Under the pieces are notes generated by a model that was not told the origin of the DNA, ran no database searches, and worked only from the letters and a program-made list of their open reading frames with translations. Position numbers and translations under genes: made by a program. Below are positions 57,115 to 64,000 of a stretch of 64,000 nt of DNA, one piece after another. The stretch is from Mobiluncus curtisii subsp. curtisii ATCC 35241 (GTDB lineage: Bacteria > Actinomycetota > Actinomycetes > Actinomycetales > Actinomycetaceae): assembly GCF_000146285.1 (NCBI RefSeq), contig NZ_GL385912.1:317777-381776 (forward strand). The letters are read 5' to 3'. Position 1 is the first letter of the stretch. Each line of letters starts with the position of its first letter.

Positions 57115-57130
57115 TCGAACATTTGTGCGA
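57115..57130. promoter_or_regulatory. LexA box 3
   Basis: TCGAACATTTGTGCGA, one mismatch (GTGCG). It lies 134 nt upstream of lexA and fits autorepression. Confidence 0.75.
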
Positions 57131-57263
57131 CTATTGATTTTGAACGCAAAACCAGCCGGACGATTGCCAGTCTGACATAGACCCCAGAGACGAAAATCTG
57201 CGAGTTACGTCAGATGCCTATTGCAGCTATTGCGCGCAAATTATCCAGATAAAAGGAGCAGCA

Positions 57264-57947
57264 GTGAGCGACCTGACCAAACGACAGCAGGAAGTATTAA
57301 CCACCTTGTACCGGCTCAGTCAAAAGCTCGCCTATCCCCCTTCGGTGCGAGAACTCGCCGAGGCCATGGGTCTGTCCTCCCCATCCTCCGTCAAGCACCA
57401 CCTGGATGTGCTGACCCAAAAGGGCTACCTGCGCCGAGCTCCCAACACCCCACGCGCTTTGGAATTTGTGAAACTTCCCGAGGGCTTCGAGGCACCCTCA
57501 CCAGACCCGGTATCCGGGGCATCCCAATCTGCCACCATTACCACCATTCCGGTGGGTATCGCGGACACTGCCGTGGCAACCCCGGTTCCCCTGGTAGGAC
57601 AAATTGCAGCAGGTGCCCCCATCACAGCAGAGGAAATGGTTGAAGATACTTTTGCCCTGCCCCGACGCTTCACCGGTTCGGGCGAATTGTTCATGCTCAC
57701 GGTAAAGGGCGATTCCATGCAAGAGGGCGGAATTTTAGACGGCGATTGGGTCGTGGTACGCCACCAGAACGAAGCTCGCAATGGTGAAATCGTAGCAGCG
57801 ATGCTTGACGGCGAGGCTACCGTAAAAGAATTTTCCCGCGCCGACGGTCACGTTTGGCTGCTGCCCCACAATGAAAACTATGCGCCCATCCCCGGCGACA
57901 CAGCCACCATTTTGGGCAAGGTCGTCACCGTAATCCGCTCTCTGTGA
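57264..57947 (+). CDS. lexA: SOS repressor LexA
   Basis: 227 residues. The N-terminal winged helix (KRQQEVLTTLYRLSQKLAYP...SSVKHHLDVLTQKGYLRR) binds DNA. The C-terminal S24 domain has the cleavage site Ala116-Gly117 (VGQIAAGAP), the nucleophile Ser151 (VKGDSMQEGG) and the general base Lys188 (ATVKEF). It starts at GTG with AAAGGAG upstream. Three LexA boxes lie in the divergent region. Confidence 0.97.
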   Translation: MSDLTKRQQEVLTTLYRLSQKLAYPPSVRELAEAMGLSSPSSVKHHLDVLTQKGYLRRAPNTPRALEFVKLPEGFEAPSPDPVSGASQSATITTIPVGIADTAVATPVPLVGQIAAGAPITAEEMVEDTFALPRRFTGSGELFMLTVKGDSMQEGGILDGDWVVVRHQNEARNGEIVAAMLDGEATVKEFSRADGHVWLLPHNENYAPIPGDTATILGKVVTVIRSL

Positions 57948-57967
57948 CGTTTGGGTCGCAGCCCGCT

Positions 57968-60103
57968 CTAGGGAACTTGCTTTTGTAGTCGTCGCAAAGC
58001 GTCCAACACTACCTGAGCGTCTTCCGTAGGCCACAAGGGTGGCAAGGAGGCTCGCAAAAATCCTCCGTACCGCGCAGTCGCCAAGCGTGAATCCAACACC
58101 GCGACTACCCCGCGATCCGTGGCTGAACGCAGCAGCCGCCCGGTTCCCTGCGCCAGCAACAGGGCGGCATGTGTCAGGGAGACTTCCATGAAGTCGCTGC
58201 CCCCAGCACGTTTAACCGCGTCACAGCGCGCCTCGATTACCGGGTCGCTGGGCACCGGGAAGGGGATGCGGTCAATCAACACTAAACGGCACGTATTGCC
58301 GGGTAAATCCACCCCCTGCCACAGGGAGAGAGTGCCCATTAAACAGGCGGAGGCGTCTTCGCGCATATCCTTGACCAGGGCTGCCATAGAATCCTCACCT
58401 TGGACCATGATGGGCAAATCGGTACGTTCTCTGAGCACCTCCCCAGCGCGCTCTGCCATCTTGCGTGAGGAAAACAGTCCCAATGCCCCACCCCCCGAGG
58501 CTTCCACCAAGTCGACCAGTCGATTCCAGAACACGTCGGGGTGCTCCCCCCGCGTGGGAGCCGGTAAGTCCCGTGCCAGGTACAAAATTCCTTGACGATC
58601 GTGACGGAATGGAGAACCGACGTCTAACGTCTCCGGCTTCGGAGTGTCGAGCTGCAAACCCATCTTGTGCATGAGCGGCGCAAAGGTACCCCCTAACTTG
58701 AGCGTGGCAGAGGTCGCGATGATGGCGTGTTCATTCCACAATCGATTCGCGAGCTTTCCCGCCACATCCAAGGGAGCGGTGTACAGCCGGGGTTCTTGGT
58801 CGCCATCACGTCCCCGAGTCAGCCACAGAATCGTTTCCCCGTTCGCAACAGATTCTGGGGTCATCGTCTCAAGCGTATCTAACAGGCTGGTCAGTGCGGC
58901 TTTCGCGACAGCAATCTTGGCTGCATCCGCGCGTTGCCCTCCGGTGGATTCTGTGTCAGCTCCGGCTTTCGCGCTTAATTCTGTCAGGGCAGTTTTCAGG
59001 GGTGACAGGGCCAGCATCCGGCATTCCGCTACCGCCGCGGGCATTTCCGTGAAACGGCTATCTTCCAAATTTTGCAGTGCCACGCCTAGCATGATGGCTT
59101 GCTGCGCGAGTTCCTCGCTACCGGAAACCCCCAAACTGGCTGCTGCTTTGGCACAGCTGGCCAACATATTGGCACTGAACTCAGTGGATGCCTGGGAACG
59201 TACCCTCTCGGATAGCTCATGAGCCTCGTCAATGATGATGGCCTCACACGGGGGTAAGGGATTCTGTTTTCCGGCAGCCTCCAGACCAATCATGGCGTGG
59301 TTAGTTACAACAATCTGCGCCTGCGCTGCCTTATCGCGAGCTGAAACTTGAAAGCATTCGGAACGAAACGGGCATTTTTCGCCGACACATTCCAAGCTGG
59401 ACAGGGAAACCTGCCGCCAGGCTCGAGCGGTGATACCGCGCGGAGCTTCATCTCGATCCCCGGTCGTCGTTTCCCGAGCCCACTCGTAGAGTCTTTTCGT
59501 TTCAGCAGCAAATCCCTGCATTTGGCGTGTGGTTCTCGCCCCCGGTCCCGCCGTGGTCTCGCCACTTCCGGCAATCCCAGAAAACGGGGAATCTTCCATG
59601 GTGGAGAACAAATCGTCCTCGCTCCCTTCATATCCACCGTTCAATTTGTGCAGGCAGACATAGTTTTGCCAGCCTTTGAGGACCTCCACACGCAGGGCTG
59701 AACCGGTAACATTTTGCACCGCTTCCACCGCCAGGGGGGCATCTTTAGTGATAATTTGGCTTTGCAGAGCCAAAGTTGCAGTAGAAATCACCACGCGTGC
59801 GTCCTCGTGCAGGCAGTACAACAACGCCGGCAGTAAATATCCCAGAGATTTTCCGGTCCCAGTCCCAGCCTGAACTGCTAATTTTCCGCCTGAATGCAGT
59901 GTTCGTTCCACCGCAGCTGCCATCGCAGCCTGTCCTGGTCGTTCACTTCCTCCCAATAGAGACACCGCCGCAGTAAGCGCCTTTTGCAGCTCTGAACTGG
60001 GAATATAACCAGCAAAAGAATCCCCCGAAGCAGTCGGGTCGACCGCCGTCTCGTCATCTCTCGTTGGCGCCACTGTCGTCTCCCTCGCTGGTACCGCAAT
60101 CAT
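57968..60103 (-). CDS. dinG: DinG-family ATP-dependent helicase
   Basis: 711 residues, superfamily 2 XPD-like helicase. Walker A is VQAGTGTGKSLGYLLPALL, the DEAH box is IIDEAHELSERV; four Cys (VCLHKL..., CVGEKCPFRSECF) are arranged as in the iron-sulfur domain; later come ATSATLKLGG and QGTGRLLRSATDRG. It probably unwinds R-loops or D-loops. Convergent with lexA, 20 nt apart. Its start overlaps the hflX end by 50 nt. Confidence 0.9.
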   Translation of the reverse strand: MIAVPARETTVAPTRDDETAVDPTASGDSFAGYIPSSELQKALTAAVSLLGGSERPGQAAMAAAVERTLHSGGKLAVQAGTGTGKSLGYLLPALLYCLHEDARVVISTATLALQSQIITKDAPLAVEAVQNVTGSALRVEVLKGWQNYVCLHKLNGGYEGSEDDLFSTMEDSPFSGIAGSGETTAGPGARTTRQMQGFAAETKRLYEWARETTTGDRDEAPRGITARAWRQVSLSSLECVGEKCPFRSECFQVSARDKAAQAQIVVTNHAMIGLEAAGKQNPLPPCEAIIIDEAHELSERVRSQASTEFSANMLASCAKAAASLGVSGSEELAQQAIMLGVALQNLEDSRFTEMPAAVAECRMLALSPLKTALTELSAKAGADTESTGGQRADAAKIAVAKAALTSLLDTLETMTPESVANGETILWLTRGRDGDQEPRLYTAPLDVAGKLANRLWNEHAIIATSATLKLGGTFAPLMHKMGLQLDTPKPETLDVGSPFRHDRQGILYLARDLPAPTRGEHPDVFWNRLVDLVEASGGGALGLFSSRKMAERAGEVLRERTDLPIMVQGEDSMAALVKDMREDASACLMGTLSLWQGVDLPGNTCRLVLIDRIPFPVPSDPVIEARCDAVKRAGGSDFMEVSLTHAALLLAQGTGRLLRSATDRGVVAVLDSRLATARYGGFLRASLPPLWPTEDAQVVLDALRRLQKQVP

Positions 60104-61580
60104 CTTCCATTGCTTGATTTAACAGTTTTGCCCCCAAAGCCGGAGGCACCCAAGCGTCTATGAAAGTGCCGTCTGCACGGTTCTGACGAGTCAAAAGTTT
60201 GCCGTCACGATATATTCGTTCTAGCAGACCCGTGTTTTCCCACTTCACCACCACCCGGACTCGTTGCCCCGGCCACGGTAGACGGTCAGCGATGGATTGC
60301 TGCAGAGCTTCGATGCCTTCCCCAGTCCGGGCGGAAACATAGTATGCCTCTGGTAAGGAATGACGCAGCAACGCGAGGGCGGGAGCCGAAGCCTGATCGA
60401 TTTTGTTTACCACCATCATCACGGAAATCTCCTCGATACCCTCCACAAGTTCCAGAGTGGCATCCACCGCCGCAACCTGCGCCATCGGATCCGGGTTAGA
60501 ACCATCCACAACATGCAAAATCAAATCAGCCATGGCGGTTTCTTCCAAAGTGGAACGAAACGCCTCAACCAGCTCGGTGGGCAGACGTCTCACGAACCCA
60601 ACCGTATCTGCCAGGGTATATTCCCGACCCTCGGGAGTATGAGCCCGACGTACACTGGGATCAAGCGTGGCGAACAGGGCATCATGCACCAGCAGATTAG
60701 CCCCTGCCAAACGATTCAGCAACGAGGACTTACCAGCATTGGTGTACCCCACAATCGCGACCGCGGGTATTCCTCCCGCTTTACGACTGGCTCGTTTGGC
60801 CTCCCGGGTCGGAGCCAAAGCCTTCAGATTGCGCCGTAGTCTTGCCATCCGGGACCGAATTCGACGCCTGTCGAGCTCAATTTTGGTTTCGCCCGGACCA
60901 CGAGCGCCGATACCATCTCCCGCGGCAGCGCGTCCCCCGGCTTGCCGGCTCATTGATTCACCCCAACCGCGCAGCCGCGGCAGCAAGTATTCCAGCTGTG
61001 CCAGCTCCACCTGGGCTTTACCTTCCCGTGAGGTAGCGTGCTGGGCAAAAATATCCAAAATGAGGGCAGTGCGGTCGATGACCTTAACTTTCACCACGTC
61101 CTCCAGGGCGCGACGTTGACTGGGGGCTAACTCATCATCAACGATGACCGTGTCTGCCCCCAGAGTAGCAACCTGAGTTTGCAGCTCGTGGGCTTTTCCC
61201 CGTCCCAAGAAAGTTGCCACGTCAGGCTTATCACGCCGCTGCAACAACCCGGCAAGCACGACGGCTCCCGCCGTTTTCGCCAAGGCAGCAAGCTCTTGCA
61301 GAGACAGCTCAGCCTCGTCTCGGTCGGCGGCAAAAATCCCCACCACGATGACTTTTTCTAGGCGAACCTCACGGTACTCGACCTCACTAATGTCCTGCAG
61401 CTCGGAGCCAATAGATTCTACCCGCCCCAAGGCATAGCGATCAGCCCATCGCTGGGCTTGCTCAGCAGTGTCGAGCTGAGACCAGGATGCCATGTCGGAC
61501 TCGGGCTCCCCTCCCGCCGGCGGCACAGCAGCGGGCGAAAGGAAATCCAAGTTCGGGTAATCCTCCGTGTTTTCCTGCAA
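60054..61580 (-). CDS. hflX: GTPase HflX
   Basis: 508 residues from TTG 61580, with GAAGGA 7 nt upstream. The N-terminal HflX domain (VATFLGRGKAHELQTQV, VIDDELAPSQRRALED-like VIVDDELAPSQRRALED, DRTALILDIFAQHATSREGKAQVELAQL) precedes the G domain: G1 VGYTNAGKSSLLNRL, G3 DTVGFV, G4 NKID. It splits stalled or heat-damaged ribosomes. Confidence 0.95.
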   Translation of the reverse strand: MQENTEDYPNLDFLSPAAVPPAGGEPESDMASWSQLDTAEQAQRWADRYALGRVESIGSELQDISEVEYREVRLEKVIVVGIFAADRDEAELSLQELAALAKTAGAVVLAGLLQRRDKPDVATFLGRGKAHELQTQVATLGADTVIVDDELAPSQRRALEDVVKVKVIDRTALILDIFAQHATSREGKAQVELAQLEYLLPRLRGWGESMSRQAGGRAAAGDGIGARGPGETKIELDRRRIRSRMARLRRNLKALAPTREAKRASRKAGGIPAVAIVGYTNAGKSSLLNRLAGANLLVHDALFATLDPSVRRAHTPEGREYTLADTVGFVRRLPTELVEAFRSTLEETAMADLILHVVDGSNPDPMAQVAAVDATLELVEGIEEISVMMVVNKIDQASAPALALLRHSLPEAYYVSARTGEGIEALQQSIADRLPWPGQRVRVVVKWENTGLLERIYRDGKLLTRQNRADGTFIDAWVPPALGAKLLNQAMEDDCGTSEGDDSGANER

Positions 61581-61643
61581 GTTATAGTCCTTCCGCCTAG
61601 AATTTAGGGTATCTCCTAGCCCATGCAAGTAAAGGTTTGAGCT

Positions 61644-62615
61644 TTGGCTTTAAAGGATACAACGGACCCCGGAGACGAAAATTTCGATGCTCCGTCGGTT
61701 CGGCGTGTCTCCCCATTTGGTCAGTCGCTTCCACGCACGGCTCCCGTCCCCAGCCCCACCGACGATCGCCTCAAGAAGCGCCACAAATCCTTGTTCAATG
61801 TGCCTGACTGGCGCCCCGAGGAAGAAATTATCCTCGAAGCTGCTGAGCTCGATTCCACCATTATGGTTCCCGAAAGACTGCGCCGAACTAAGCCGAAGGT
61901 CATTGACTCCACCCCCGATAGAACCCCCACGGATTCCGCGCATCCTGCCGAAACAGATTCTTCGACACGCCCTGCTGCAGAAAACTCCGCTACATCACCA
62001 GCTGCGGGAACGACCGCAGATCAGACTGTCTATCCCGAACCTGGCACCCCCGCTTCATCTCCCCCAATAAAACCCGATAAGCCTGCGGACAAGCCCGGCA
62101 CCGCTGGTGCGTCCAATCCTTCAAGAGCAGCGCAAAAACCCATTATTGCAGGCACTTCACGTCTAGTTTCGCAACACCCGGAACGCCCTCATGTAGCTTC
62201 GGGTCGGTCTGTCGAATCAGCAAACTTACGCTCGCCGGTGGAAATCGCCAATATCGGGGCACAATTGCTGGGAAATTTGCTGGTGTTAATGATTCCCACT
62301 CTGTGCGTGCTGTTACTCTCCGGGTGGGGTCCGCAAGAAATCGCGATTATTTTTGAAGATTTTTGGTCCTTTCTCGGTCTGGCAATCCTGGTCACCATAG
62401 TTCTAGTCGTTTTGGACGAAGCGGCACAAGTCGTGGCAGCACGTCTGAGTATTCCGCAACTGTTGGAGTGGATGATTGAGTTCGTGCTTTCCGCCTTGGG
62501 CGCGGGCGCTTGCCTATTTTTCTTTACGCACAGCATTTTGGGGGCGTTCTTGCTGGGGCTGATTGTTAGTGTACTCACTTCGTTAATTAGCCACGTGGTC
62601 GCTAAACTTTTCTGA
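61644..62615 (+). CDS. Uncharacterised protein, disordered N-terminus and C-terminal membrane domain
   Basis: 323 residues from TTG 61644, with AAAGG 7 nt upstream. Residues 1-195 are Pro/Ser/Thr/Ala-rich and probably disordered. Four hydrophobic helices follow (about 208-228, 238-262, 276-297, 300-320). No known family is visible. Divergent from hflX and 18 nt upstream of the methyltransferase gene, so co-transcribed. Confidence 0.75.
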   Translation: MALKDTTDPGDENFDAPSVRRVSPFGQSLPRTAPVPSPTDDRLKKRHKSLFNVPDWRPEEEIILEAAELDSTIMVPERLRRTKPKVIDSTPDRTPTDSAHPAETDSSTRPAAENSATSPAAGTTADQTVYPEPGTPASSPPIKPDKPADKPGTAGASNPSRAAQKPIIAGTSRLVSQHPERPHVASGRSVESANLRSPVEIANIGAQLLGNLLVLMIPTLCVLLLSGWGPQEIAIIFEDFWSFLGLAILVTIVLVVLDEAAQVVAARLSIPQLLEWMIEFVLSALGAGACLFFFTHSILGAFLLGLIVSVLTSLISHVVAKLF

Positions 62616-62633
62616 GACAAGTTAGGAGGTCCC

Positions 62634-63278
62634 TTGAGTTCGCAGCCTGCCGGCGAGCACTATTTCGCATCCACCCCCCATTCCGAGGGTTCCGTTCGGG
62701 AACTAACGGTTTCTCTAGCCGGTCGTGATTTTCGCGTCACGACTGCGCATGGAGTTTTTTCCGGACAAGGTTTGGACAAGGGCACCGCGGTATTGTTGCG
62801 CAAGGTTCCCCCTCTGCCTTCCTCACAAGAGCTGGGTGGTTCCGGAGTTTTGGTCGACGTGGGCTGCGGATGGGGACCGTTAGCATTGACTTTAGCCGCC
62901 GAGCGTCCCTCCGCTCAGGTTTACGCCGTGGATGTAAACGCCCGCGCCCTGGAACTGACCAGAGCAAATGCGACCGCAAACGGACTGCACAATATCCAAG
63001 TGCTGAGTGAAGCTGACGCTTTTGCCGCATTGGGACCAAACTCTGTAGATGTGATTTGGTCGAACCCGCCGGTGCGCGTGGGCAAAATGGCACTACACGC
63101 CATGTGGGAGGCTTGGCGAACTCGCCTGAAGCCCGAGGGGGTTGCTTACCTGGTGATGGGACGCAACCTGGGATCCGATCCGTTCCTGGCATATCTCAAT
63201 GAGCACGGCTGGACCGGGGAAAAAATCGCCTCTTCGAAAGGATTCCGGGTACTGCAGCTGCGTCGCAGTGCCGCCTGA
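62634..63278 (+). CDS. rsmC: RsmC-like rRNA guanine-N2 methyltransferase
   Basis: 214 residues, SAM-dependent, MTS (small) family. Seen are the N-terminal YFASTPHSEGSVREL, GVFSGQGLDKGTAVLL, motif I VDVGCGWGPLALTLA and the catalytic NPPVRVGK, typical of single-domain RsmC/YbxB proteins. TTG start with a strong AGGAGG. The exact RNA position modified is inferred from the family. Confidence 0.88.
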   Translation: MSSQPAGEHYFASTPHSEGSVRELTVSLAGRDFRVTTAHGVFSGQGLDKGTAVLLRKVPPLPSSQELGGSGVLVDVGCGWGPLALTLAAERPSAQVYAVDVNARALELTRANATANGLHNIQVLSEADAFAALGPNSVDVIWSNPPVRVGKMALHAMWEAWRTRLKPEGVAYLVMGRNLGSDPFLAYLNEHGWTGEKIASSKGFRVLQLRRSAA

Positions 63279-63445
63279 CATAGTCCCAAAGACTCCTAGG
63301 TGATACGCCCTCCTTGTAGACTTAGGTAATTACATTCCCGCGCCGGCATTCCTGCGAAATGCCCACTTTCCTAGAAAAATATGACTTTACGCGGCGCGAA
63401 ATTAATCGCGTCCCCGTTTTTACCCCAAAGCAAGAGCGTGCCCCG
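63279..63445. other. Intergenic region after rsmC
   Basis: 167 nt with no gene. A weak hairpin CGCGA-AATTAA-TCGCG at 63395-63410, followed by CCCCGTTTTT, may act as the terminator of the rsmC unit. Confidence 0.35.
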
Positions 63446-63451
63446 TAACAT
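63446..63451 (+). promoter_or_regulatory. Possible -10 element (TAACAT) of a leaderless promoter
   Basis: TAACAT ends 6 nt before ATG 63458, and no ribosome binding site is seen. Confidence 0.35.
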
Positions 63452-63457
63452 TTATGT

Positions 63458-64000
63458 ATGCCGCAGCTGACCGCTCAACGTCCGCGGGTGGTGACACTAG
63501 ATCGTATCTGCGAAGCTCTAGACGGCGTTTCTCGCAGTTATGTTGTGGACGTTTACGACTCTAGGCGCACAGTGATGATACCTGGCGCGACCGCCACCAG
63601 TTATATTGACTTGGTGTCGGGAATTTTGCGCGTGCGCTCGGTTTGGCGAGCCAGAGTTTCTATCCACGAACGTTCCCGGCTGCTGCCTTACGTCCTGCAC
63701 CACAATCGCGAGGCGGTCGGTCCTCGAGTAGTGACTTTTTTGCACGATAATCACTATCACCTCTGCGCCCAAACGAGTGTCCAAGTCGCAGTTGGTATGG
63801 GCGACCAGCAGTTAGAAGCCCATCTGCTGCTGGCTTTGATTATGGCTGAACGTTTCTTTTCTGGCGTGGAAGCGGATTTTCCGTGCAACCAGAATGCGGA
63901 AAAGGACTTTTCCCATCATCTTCTGCTCCCGAAGCAAAACGTTATTCAGATTGTTCCGGGGTTTTCGGATAATTCTCTCACTGCACCGGTCAGCGTGGAC
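63458..64000 (+). CDS. Uncharacterised protein, cut by the window end
   Basis: An open frame of 181 codons from ATG 63458 continues past the last base without a stop. It begins MPQLTAQRPRVVTLDRICEA and contains SYVVDVYDSRRTVMIPG and an alpha-beta pattern. The second half (LEAHLLLALIMAERFFSG) suggests helices resembling YbjN-like proteins, a weak impression only. No transmembrane segment in the visible part. No function can be assigned. Confidence 0.65.
   Translation, partial: MPQLTAQRPRVVTLDRICEALDGVSRSYVVDVYDSRRTVMIPGATATSYIDLVSGILRVRSVWRARVSIHERSRLLPYVLHHNREAVGPRVVTFLHDNHYHLCAQTSVQVAVGMGDQQLEAHLLLALIMAERFFSGVEADFPCNQNAEKDFSHHLLLPKQNVIQIVPGFSDNSLTAPVSVD

Overview
The window looks like a chromosomal segment from an actinobacterium. 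I infer the Actinomycetaceae, perhaps a Mobiluncus-like anaerobe. The evidence is moderate GC, the mraZ / DUF3040 pair beside a dcw cluster, an actinobacterial GlgA (GlgM-type) and GlgC, a PAC2 protein, a HelD-type motor, LexA boxes of the CGAAC-N4-GTTCG type, many GTG/TTG starts, and a MurE without the DNPR motif of diaminopimelate-adding enzymes. The species name is not proven by the sequence.

Layout. 1-1470: a broken VapBC-type pair (181-750), then a gene-poor stretch with a three-copy dispersed repeat and two strong inverted repeats. 1471-4605: xerD and transketolase. 4677-10894: secG, two overlapping crcB fluoride-channel genes, an AT-rich orphan gene, and tpiA-pgk-gap; the crcB/orphan block sits between tpiA and secG, which are usually adjacent in actinobacteria. 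11207-15860: leucyl aminopeptidase, dihydrolipoyl dehydrogenase, and an E2-like protein with two lipoyl domains and a subunit-binding domain but no acyltransferase core. 15884-18365: a degenerate Ser/Thr-kinase-like membrane protein and a DUF4191 protein. 18513-21414: a polar amino-acid ABC transporter. 21409-28377: PAP2 and histidine phosphatases, glnE, glutamine synthetase and a lone ABC ATPase. 28414-31973: glgA / glgC divergent pair, then serB.

32026-46970 (minus strand): a dense division and cell-wall cluster in the order mraZ-rsmH-ftsL-ftsI-murE-murF-mraY-murD-ftsW-murG-murC-ftsQ, mostly with overlapping start and stop codons, headed by a clear three-repeat MraZ operator and lacking ftsZ after ftsQ. 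47268-55970: DUF3040 protein, an unknown membrane protein, PAC2 protein, HelD-like motor, serA and an acyl-CoA ligase. 56033-61580: nrdR, a LysM protein and lexA sharing a region with three LexA boxes, then a DinG-type helicase and hflX. 61644-64000: an unknown membrane protein, an RsmC-like methyltransferase and an unfinished gene running off the end.

Main themes: central glycolysis and pentose-phosphate enzymes, glycogen/maltose-1-phosphate synthesis, serine biosynthesis (serA, serB), nitrogen assimilation control, envelope synthesis, and the SOS regulon. The most unusual items are the core-less E2-like protein with mirror-image lipoyl domains, the interruption of the triose-phosphate/secG neighbourhood, the hairpin-bearing dispersed repeat near 1.3 kb, and a recurring -10 hexamer placed exactly 6 nt before start codons that lack a ribosome binding site (leaderless genes). 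No rRNA, tRNA, CRISPR array, prophage or insertion sequence was seen.
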